Origin: Bacteroidota bacterium
GTDB taxonomy: Bacteria; Bacteroidota; Bacteroidia; Bacteroidales; Lentimicrobiaceae
Length of the DNA: 5,065 nt
NCBI GenBank assembly: GCA_023434665.1
Contig: JAEYSM010000031.1
Coordinates: 1-5,065, forward strand
Reading direction: 5' to 3'
In this document: one piece after another, positions 1 to 5,065 of the stretch
Layout: each line of letters opens with the position of its first letter
Position numbering within the stretch: position 1 is the stretch's first letter
Position numbers and translations under genes: made by a program
Notes under the pieces: model-generated
What the model saw: only the letters and a program-made list of their open reading frames with translations
Told to the model about the DNA's origin: nothing
Databases searched by the model: none

Positions 1-1148
1 CCGGGATTTCGGTTAAGCATTCCGTTTAGTTCGCCAAGGGTAATGCTAAAAGCAGATTTTTCGTTGATGGCAACCAACAGGTCGCCGGGAAGTACGCCTG
101 CTTCCTGGGCGGGAGAGTTGCTGATGACCTCACTCACCTTAAAAAGGTTAAAATTCTGACTAACGCTTTCGAAAACTATTCCACTCATGTTGTATTCAAA
201 AGGTCTTTTGAATTTAGGACCTTTCTCAAGAATCAGTCTGCTGTTTGTATAATCAAAGGTGACATTAAAACGGGATAAAGCACCGGCACCCAGGGTCCCG
301 TTTCTATAGTTTCTTAATGAAGGGCTTCCGGTAAAGTATTCTGCAGAAACCGAAGTTATAATATTATCCAGACGGTAATTGCCAAGCATGAGCCATCCTG
401 ATCTTACAAATTCGCCATCAATGTTTCCGCCAAGTCCTCTGCCGATGGTTGTCTTTAATGAATAAACGGGTTGATATGAATCTGTTGAATCTGTTTCAAT
501 AAGCAACGGATGATTAGCTCCAGAGTCGATCATTAACCATAGATCACGTATCTCTTTTGTGTCAAGCTCAACTCTTGCCGTCATAAAAGGCCGGCCTCTT
601 AAAATATTCAAAGGTATAATCTCTGATTTTGAATTAATACGTATGTCTTCGGGCCTTGTTATTTTAAGTTGATTTCTGAAATAGTTTATGGTTATAGCCA
701 GATTTCTGAACTTGTCAATGCCAATTAATCCATGAACCTTAGCTCCGATAAATGCGTCAAGAGAGAACATGTCTTCCTGAAGCAGAATCATATTGGTAAA
801 CATTGGCTCCAGACCCCCAAAATCAACTTTAATGGCCGGAGTTACACAGGCATTCAGTGAAATGGCATTTCCCGGTGCGGTGAGTTTGAAGGTTCTCAGA
901 CAAAAAGGAGCGAATGCTTCAACTAACCCAGGGTCGGTTATGATCAGTCCCTCGATTCCACTGTCGAGTATTAATTTAACTGGAAGCGAATCCTGCAATA
1001 GAACTTCAATAATTACCAGATTGTCGTAGTTTTCAAAGCTCTTTATTTCTCTTTTCTTCTTTTCAGGAAGATGGAAAGTATTAATTTGAGCATAAGAATT
1101 CAGGACTGCAATTACCAAAAGAAAAAATAGAAGTCTAAGTCGAAGCAT
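1..1148 (-). CDS. Secreted retropepsin-like aspartyl protease with C-terminal PDZ domain (3' end outside window)
   Basis: I translated this frame by hand on the minus strand. It is open from the ATG at 1148-1146 to the window edge, giving 382 complete codons and no stop. Residues 1-20 form a signal peptide (MLRLR, hydrophobic LLFFLLVIAVL, then SYA before Q21), so the protein should cross the inner membrane. Two retropepsin-like lobes follow. Lobe one has the catalytic motif LILDSGIEG (59-67, Asp62) and GLIGIDKF (140-147). Lobe two has LMIDSGANH (205-213, Asp208) and GTLGAGALSRF (284-294). Each lobe ends in a similar strand pattern (AITINYFRNQLKI and NVTFDYTNSRLIL), which indicates internal duplication. 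From about residue 325 a PDZ domain begins, with SPAQEAGVLPGDLLVAIN (345-362). This architecture is common in Bacteroidota as envelope or periplasmic proteases of unknown substrate. The PDZ domain is cut off by the window edge, so probably only a few dozen residues are missing. The gene is transcribed divergently from the GH13 gene. The family call is firm; the substrate is unknown. Confidence 0.88.
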   Translation of the reverse strand, partial: MLRLRLLFFLLVIAVLNSYAQINTFHLPEKKKREIKSFENYDNLVIIEVLLQDSLPVKLILDSGIEGLIITDPGLVEAFAPFCLRTFKLTAPGNAISLNACVTPAIKVDFGGLEPMFTNMILLQEDMFSLDAFIGAKVHGLIGIDKFRNLAITINYFRNQLKITRPEDIRINSKSEIIPLNILRGRPFMTARVELDTKEIRDLWLMIDSGANHPLLIETDSTDSYQPVYSLKTTIGRGLGGNIDGEFVRSGWLMLGNYRLDNIITSVSAEYFTGSPSLRNYRNGTLGAGALSRFNVTFDYTNSRLILEKGPKFKRPFEYNMSGIVFESVSQNFNLFKVSEVISNSPAQEAGVLPGDLLVAINEKSAFSITLGELNGMLNRNP

Positions 1149-1216
1149 GCAGGTCTCTTTAACTTAATTCAGAATGTTTGTATCAGCTGTTGAGTTTCAG
1201 CCAACTGCCCATAATA

Positions 1217-1224
1217 CGAAGATA
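1217..1224 (-). promoter_or_regulatory. Possible -7 promoter box for the aspartyl protease gene
   Basis: On the minus strand this reads TATCTTCG, one mismatch from the Bacteroidota -7 consensus TAnnTTTG. It lies about 69 bp upstream of the protease ATG, which would leave a leader of roughly 60 nt. I see no good TTTG or TTG at the expected -33 distance, so the call is weak. Confidence 0.3.
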
Positions 1225-1241
1225 AATAACAATTAAGCTGT

Positions 1242-1269
1242 TTTGCCATCATTTTATAAATTAAATTTG
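1242..1269 (+). promoter_or_regulatory. Bacteroidota-type promoter for the GH13-purC pair
   Basis: TTTG at 1242-1245 and TAAATTTG at 1262-1269 match the -33 (TTTG) and -7 (TAnnTTTG) elements used by the major sigma factor of Bacteroidota. The 16 bp spacing is slightly shorter than usual. Transcription would start near 1275, giving a leader of about 33 nt before the ATG at 1309. The upstream TTG at 1288 would be left with only about a dozen nucleotides, so this promoter favours the ATG start. Confidence 0.5.
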
Positions 1270-1308
1270 CAAAAAGTGTTTTGTTAATTGAAAATTATTG
1301 AAATATAT

Positions 1309-3015
1309 ATGGATAAGCAAGTTAGGGAAAAAATAACCGGTGAGTGGAATCAGGTATATGCTCCTTCTGAGGATAAGAAACTGCAATCGCTGCTTGAACT
1401 TGTTGAAAAAACCAGACAGAACTATGTTCATCCTCCGCAACCGGAGGGATGGTACAAGGATGCGGTGGTTTACTCTCTTTATGTTGACCTTTTTAACCAT
1501 ACTTTTGATGGGTTAATTGAAAAATTGCCGCACCTTCAAACACTGGGTGTGACTTGCTTATGGTTGCTGCCGATTCTCGATTCACCGATGAGAGATGCCG
1601 GATTTGATATTCGTGACTACCGTAATATCCGGGCCGGTTTATTAGGTTTACCGCATGAAACTCCTGCGGAAGTCAAACAGGCAGAGTTCAGAAAGTTTCT
1701 TGAAAAAGCGCATGCCCATGGTATCAGGGTGATTTTTGATATTGCCATGAATCACACCAGTGAAGAGCATCCATGGTTTGTTGAATCAAGGAAAGGACCT
1801 GATAATCCTTACCGCGACTACTATATGTGGGAAAAGGATACTCAAAAATACAGAGAGGCAAGAATAATCTTCAAGGGGATGGTCCCTGGTAACTGGCAAA
1901 AGGACGGTGATTATTTCTTTTTTCACAGGTTCTTTGAGTTCCAGCCAGACTTGAACTACAGGAATCCTGATGTTATTACCGAGGTCATCAAAATCCTGCT
2001 TTTCTGGCTCGAACAGGGGTTGGATGGTTTCAGAGCTGATGCTATCCCGTATATCTGGAAAGAAGATGGCACAAATTGCGAAAACCTGCCTCAGGCACAT
2101 AATATTTTAAAGATTTTCAGGGCTGTGCTCGATTATGTAAGACCAAATACGCTGTTACTTGCTGAAGCTTGTCAGCCACCACACGAAGTGGTTAAATATT
2201 TTGGCGAGGGAGATGAGTGCCATGCAGGTTACCACTTCCCACTAATGCCTATGATTTTTAAATCATTGGCTATTGAGGAGCCACAACCAATTGAAAATAT
2301 TCTCCATCCTGACATTACTCCTGTTATCAGGCCTGAAAATCAGTGGTTCACTTTCCTGAGATTACACGATGAGCTTACACTCGAAATGGTTAGTCCTGAA
2401 GATCGTGAGATAATACACTCTCATTATTGCAAGGATCCATTATGGGATTTCAGAGTGGGGGAGGGAATAGCCGCAAGATTATCGGAACTGCTTGACAGAG
2501 ACCACCGGAAGATTGCTCTGGCTTATTCAATAATGCTCACCCTGCCGGGTACACCCATAATATACTATGGTGATGAATTTGCAAAACTTAATGATATTGA
2601 GTTTTATCATTCGTATAGTAAGATGACCGGGAAAGAAGATACAAGATATCTGGCCAGAGGTTATATGGACTGGAATCTTATTGAACATGACCTGCAAAAT
2701 GATGATTCGTTGGCAAGTAAGACGTACAAAACCCTTAAACAGCTTTTAAAAATAAGATCTGAAAACCCGGCTTTCAGAAGAGGAAAGTTGTTCTGGATTA
2801 AACCTGAAAAATCCGACGAACGCAGTATTCTTGCATACAGGAGAGAGTATCAGGGTAATGTTATTACTGTAATGCAAAATCTTTCTGAAAATGAGGTGAC
2901 CATTAAAGACAGATCATTTTTGCCGGAAGGTGAACACAAAGATCTGATTTCGGGTATGGAAATCAAATTCCCTTGTAAAATGTTGCCTTACCAGTTTGTT
3001 TGGATTGGATCATAA
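1309..3015 (+). CDS. GH13 alpha-amylase-superfamily enzyme, trehalose-synthase (TreS)-like
   Basis: This encodes a 568-residue GH13 protein with no signal peptide, so it is probably cytoplasmic. I chose the ATG at 1309; a TTG at 1288 would add seven residues. The barrel starts near WYKDAVVYSLYVDLF (48-62). Conserved regions follow: MRDAGFDI (94-101), DIAMNHTSEEHPWF (from Asp144; His149), GFRADAIPY (nucleophile Asp244), LLAEACQPP (acid/base Glu286), RLHDELTLEM (His353, Asp354) and LPGTPIIYYGDE (412-423). A C-terminal beta-sandwich covers roughly 490-568. TreS-like signatures include REARIIFK, QPDLNY, GTNCENLPQAH, GDECHAGYHFPLMP and HDELTLEM. TreS interconverts maltose and trehalose through a covalent glucosyl-enzyme. 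This protein differs from classical TreS: the early barrel loop (usually DGIGDF) is shortened, the nucleophile context is RAD rather than RLD, RNHD is RLHD, and the RTPMQW segment is replaced by DTRYLARGYMDW, which recalls amylosucrase-like enzymes. All catalytic residues are present, so it should be active, acting as isomerase, glucosyltransferase or hydrolase on small alpha-glucosides. purC follows after 18 bp. Confidence 0.85.
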   Translation: MDKQVREKITGEWNQVYAPSEDKKLQSLLELVEKTRQNYVHPPQPEGWYKDAVVYSLYVDLFNHTFDGLIEKLPHLQTLGVTCLWLLPILDSPMRDAGFDIRDYRNIRAGLLGLPHETPAEVKQAEFRKFLEKAHAHGIRVIFDIAMNHTSEEHPWFVESRKGPDNPYRDYYMWEKDTQKYREARIIFKGMVPGNWQKDGDYFFFHRFFEFQPDLNYRNPDVITEVIKILLFWLEQGLDGFRADAIPYIWKEDGTNCENLPQAHNILKIFRAVLDYVRPNTLLLAEACQPPHEVVKYFGEGDECHAGYHFPLMPMIFKSLAIEEPQPIENILHPDITPVIRPENQWFTFLRLHDELTLEMVSPEDREIIHSHYCKDPLWDFRVGEGIAARLSELLDRDHRKIALAYSIMLTLPGTPIIYYGDEFAKLNDIEFYHSYSKMTGKEDTRYLARGYMDWNLIEHDLQNDDSLASKTYKTLKQLLKIRSENPAFRRGKLFWIKPEKSDERSILAYRREYQGNVITVMQNLSENEVTIKDRSFLPEGEHKDLISGMEIKFPCKMLPYQFVWIGS

Positions 3016-3033
3016 ACCTAAAACTCTAACCAT

Positions 3034-3987
3034 ATGTCGAATGCAGTCGTAAAAACAAATTTCAATTTTCCGGGACAAACACATTTATATATTGGCAAGG
3101 TTCGCGATGTTTACCATATAAAAGATGAGTTACTTATAATGGTGACAACCGACAGGATATCGGCATTTGATGTGGTTCTTCCAAAAGGAATTCCTTATAA
3201 AGGTCAGGTATTGAATCAGATAGCAGCTCGATTTCTGGATGATACATCTGATATCGTGCCCAACTGGAAATTGGCAACTCCTGATCCCATGGTGACTGTG
3301 GGCCGTCTGTGCGAACCTTTCAAAGTAGAGATGGTTATCAGGGGATATCTTTCGGGTCATGCCTGGCGTGAATATAAGAGTGGAAAGCGCATCCTTTGTG
3401 GTGTTCCCATGCCCGAAGGAATGAAAGAGAATGACAAATTTCCTGAGCCGATTATTACACCTACTACCAAGGCGATGATTGGACATGATGAGGATATTTC
3501 GAGAGAAGAAATTATCCAATCGGGATTAGTGACAGAAGAGGATTACATTAAACTTGAGAACTTCACACGTGCGATATTCAAGCGGGGGACTGAAATAGCG
3601 GCAAGGATGGGATTAATACTTGTTGATACCAAGTATGAATTCGGAAAAGATGGTGGACAGATTTATCTTATAGATGAAATACACACGCCTGACTCATCAA
3701 GATATTTTTACCTTGAAGGATATGAAGCCCGTCAGAGAAATGGTGAACCACAAAAGCAGCTTTCAAAAGAATTTGTAAGAGAGTGGTTGATTGCCAATAA
3801 TTTTCAGGGAAAAGAAGGACAGGCAGTTCCTGTAATGTCGGAGGAGTTTGTCGCTCAGGTTTCTGATCGATACATTGAGCTTTATGAAAGCATAACAGGC
3901 ACCGAATTTGAGCGTGCCGATATCTCGAATGTTCTAAGCAGAGTTGAAAACAATATCAGGAATTTTATAACTGCGTATTACAGGTAG
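3034..3987 (+). CDS. purC: Phosphoribosylaminoimidazole-succinocarboxamide synthase (SAICAR synthase)
   Basis: This 317-residue protein is full length for the longer form of the family. The enzyme (EC 6.3.2.6) joins CAIR and L-aspartate with ATP hydrolysis to give SAICAR, a step of de novo purine synthesis in the cytoplasm. Visible motifs are GKVRDVY (21-27, nucleotide-binding loop), TTDRISAFDVVLPKG (38-52), EMVIRGYLSGHAW (99-111), TPTTKAMIGHDEDIS (142-156), LILVDTKYEFG (194-204, the second family signature) and DEIHTPDSSRY (214-224, substrate-binding segment). In the RGYLSGHAW motif, His109 sits where many homologues have Ser (GS); I take this as lineage variation rather than loss of function. 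The ATG at 3034 fits the family N-terminus. There is no Shine-Dalgarno sequence, as expected in Bacteroidota. The gene begins 18 bp after the GH13 stop codon and I see no terminator between them, so co-transcription is likely. Confidence 0.97.
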   Translation: MSNAVVKTNFNFPGQTHLYIGKVRDVYHIKDELLIMVTTDRISAFDVVLPKGIPYKGQVLNQIAARFLDDTSDIVPNWKLATPDPMVTVGRLCEPFKVEMVIRGYLSGHAWREYKSGKRILCGVPMPEGMKENDKFPEPIITPTTKAMIGHDEDISREEIIQSGLVTEEDYIKLENFTRAIFKRGTEIAARMGLILVDTKYEFGKDGGQIYLIDEIHTPDSSRYFYLEGYEARQRNGEPQKQLSKEFVREWLIANNFQGKEGQAVPVMSEEFVAQVSDRYIELYESITGTEFERADISNVLSRVENNIRNFITAYYR

Positions 3988-4004
3988 CTGCACATACCGA
4001 CATT

Positions 4005-4018
4005 GCTTTTTAAAAAGC
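4005..4018. repeat. Short perfect palindrome just downstream of purC
   Basis: The 14 bp sequence GCTTTTTAAAAAGC is a perfect inverted repeat starting 18 bp after the purC stop codon. As RNA it could fold into a 5 bp stem with a 4 nt loop. No T tract follows (the next bases are GGGG), so it is at best a weak transcription terminator. It could equally be a chance AT-rich palindrome. Confidence 0.3.
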
Positions 4019-4072
4019 GGGGTTACAGTTGTGAACAAGGTGATCCAATAGAATTCGGATAGTACTATCTTG

Positions 4073-4762
4073 ATGGCTTATATTGAAAACCGACCCGGGG
4101 CGGAATACCAGGATGATGAACTTTGGCTTACAAAGTTTGATACTTCTCTCAACGCATTATATAGTACCTGTTTTGGCTCTGCCGATACAATGGATCAAAT
4201 AACGATGGCCGGAGCAGGGGCGCATTGTCTGCATCCTGATACCATATATTTTGCAGGTTTTAAGCACGCGACCTATTTTAATCCCTCACCTGAGCACCGC
4301 AACTGGATAATGTTCGGTCAAGTTGATGGTCAGTTAGAACCCCGGTTTTTGCATTATATTGGCGGGGATGCTTATTACGAAACAAATTATGTGATAGCAT
4401 TGAGTGATGGAGGGTTCTTGATAGAAGCAGGTGTGTTTAATCATTCCACGAATTTATATGACCTGCTGTTTTTAAAATTGAACAACAAGGGATTGGTTAC
4501 CAGCTCAAAAGGCGAGTTCATTGATATTAAGAAGGCTTACATTTCGCCAAATCCCGCGAAGGAATTCCTAAAAATAGAATGTATGCTGAAAGGGGCTAAG
4601 GCAAGCTTGCATACATTAACTGGTACCAGCGTAGCAGAATACAATTTAGAACAGGGAGTCACAACGATACCATTAATTGAATTAAAGCCTGGGATGTACC
4701 TTCTGGCAATTTCCATGCCTGGCGAGGGCGTTATAGAAACACATAAAATCATCAAACAATAG
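4073..4762 (+). CDS. C-terminal remnant of a T9SS-sorted secreted protein (type A sorting domain)
   Basis: The frame gives 229 residues from the ATG at 4073, or 230 from the adjacent TTG at 4070. Residues from about 156 to the end form a T9SS type A sorting domain: YISPNPAKEFLKIE, then LHTLTGTSV, LIELKPGMYLLAI and the basic tail THKIIKQ. This domain directs proteins already exported by Sec across the outer membrane, where the sortase usually removes it. The preceding part has segments typical of repeat-rich Bacteroidota surface proteins: DDELWLTKFDTSLNALYSTCFG (residues 15-36), ALSDGGFLIEAG (109-120) and LYDLLFLKLNNKGLV (128-142), suggesting the last beta-propeller-like units. There is no signal peptide, which a real T9SS cargo needs, and the frame hits a TAG at 4049-4051, only 61 bp beyond purC. 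Sense codons continue back to 4052 (NSDSTIL), so the apparent start is arbitrary. I read this as a 5'-truncated remnant rather than a functional gene. The domain call is firm; the original function is unknown. Confidence 0.7.
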   Translation: MAYIENRPGAEYQDDELWLTKFDTSLNALYSTCFGSADTMDQITMAGAGAHCLHPDTIYFAGFKHATYFNPSPEHRNWIMFGQVDGQLEPRFLHYIGGDAYYETNYVIALSDGGFLIEAGVFNHSTNLYDLLFLKLNNKGLVTSSKGEFIDIKKAYISPNPAKEFLKIECMLKGAKASLHTLTGTSVAEYNLEQGVTTIPLIELKPGMYLLAISMPGEGVIETHKIIKQ

Positions 4763-4860
4763 ATCATTGGGCTATTTCTCAGGCAACCGCAAAACAGAAC
4801 GGTATTGAAGCAATTACAAATCAACCTACCAAGTAAAATCCCGGGAAACCGAGGTTTTTA

Positions 4861-5065
4861 ATGAAACACACAATGAAAGCATATTATCTATTTTTAGCAG
4901 TTTTGTTTTTTAATGACAGGAGTAGGCTTTTTAGGTCCAATTGGTTTTGGAATTAGTGCAACCTATTTTAGATATTGAAAATGTTACAGAATCAAGGAAG
5001 ATTTTAATAGTATATGGACTGTTTATTTGTTAGTATAATCGTCGTTTCCCTTGTTACTTTTATTG
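4861..5065 (+). pseudogene. Frame-disrupted small membrane protein gene (continues past window end)
   Basis: No single frame is long here: the frame from the ATG at 4861 stops at 4954-4956. A coherent membrane protein appears if three frames are joined. Frame one gives MKHTMKAYYLFLAVLF (from 4861). Frame two gives MTGVGFLGPIGFGISATY (4913-4966). Frame three gives DIENVTESRKILIVYGLFI (4971-5027). Back in frame one, VSIIVVSLVTFI runs to the window edge (from 5029). Each change corresponds to one extra base, and each sits at a short T run (4906-4911, 4966-4969 and about 5026-5028). The composite has a basic N-terminus, a first hydrophobic helix, a polar loop of about 14 residues (SATYLDIENVTESR) and a second hydrophobic helix. 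I do not recognise the family. It is either a decayed gene or an intact gene with homopolymer errors in the sequence. The 98 bp between the preceding stop and this ATG contain no recognisable gene or clear promoter. Confidence 0.45.

Noticed and set aside
793..1029. 78-codon plus-strand open frame
   Set aside because: It lies wholly inside the aspartyl protease gene on the opposite strand and its translation has no domain-like character.
1288..1308. TTG at 1288 as the GH13 start codon
   Set aside because: The TTG lies only about 12 nt from the inferred transcription start and has no ribosome binding site; the ATG at 1309 fits better.
1261..1500. 79-codon minus-strand open frame overlapping the GH13 start
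   Set aside because: It is antisense to conserved N-terminal GH13 codons and to the promoter region, with no recognisable protein features.
1786..2100. 104-codon minus-strand open frame
   Set aside because: It is antisense to the conserved catalytic-barrel part of the GH13 gene, so it is a shadow frame.
3130..3519. 129-codon minus-strand open frame
   Set aside because: It is antisense to conserved purC motifs and has no domain signal.
4537..4824. 95-codon minus-strand open frame
   Set aside because: It mirrors the T9SS sorting domain, whose motifs are clear on the plus strand.
4747..4836. Open stretch of about 29 codons in another frame just after the T9SS remnant (contains HWAISQATAKQNGIEA)
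   Set aside because: It has no suitable start codon and no recognised motif; too short to separate from chance.
4846..4859. AAAC-CGAG-GTTT hairpin followed by a T, resembling a small terminator
   Set aside because: The stem is only 4 bp and AT-rich with a very short T tract, and it directly abuts the ATG at 4861; too weak to call.

Overview
The window looks like chromosomal DNA from a member of the Bacteroidota, probably Bacteroidales or a relative. The base composition is moderately AT-rich. The genes lack clear Shine-Dalgarno sequences, and a TAnnTTTG-type promoter box precedes one of them. The 4073-4762 reading frame ends in a type IX secretion system (T9SS) C-terminal sorting domain, a secretion system confined to this phylum. 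The assignment rests on these features and on the protein styles, not on any database search.

Layout. (1) Positions 1-1148, minus strand: a secreted retropepsin-like aspartyl protease with two catalytic lobes and a C-terminal PDZ domain. Its 3' end is cut by the window edge. (2) Positions 1149-1308: a divergent intergenic region with promoter-like boxes in both directions. (3) Positions 1309-3015, plus strand: a cytoplasmic GH13 (alpha-amylase superfamily) enzyme that most resembles trehalose synthase (TreS) but departs from it in several places. (4) Positions 3034-3987, plus strand: purC (SAICAR synthase, de novo purine synthesis), 18 bp downstream and probably co-transcribed. (5) Positions 3988-5065: a gene-remnant zone. 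It holds a T9SS-sorted protein reduced to its C-terminal part, then a small membrane protein readable only as a composite of three frames.

Functionally the genes do not form one obvious pathway. PurC is housekeeping, the GH13 enzyme probably handles intracellular alpha-glucosides, and the protease acts in the envelope. I see no defence system, CRISPR array, tRNA, rRNA or intact mobile element. The least ordinary parts are the divergent TreS-like enzyme and the disrupted region after purC. There every apparent frame break has the same polarity (one extra base), and three of the four fall in short T runs. That could mean gene decay or a sequence-quality problem.
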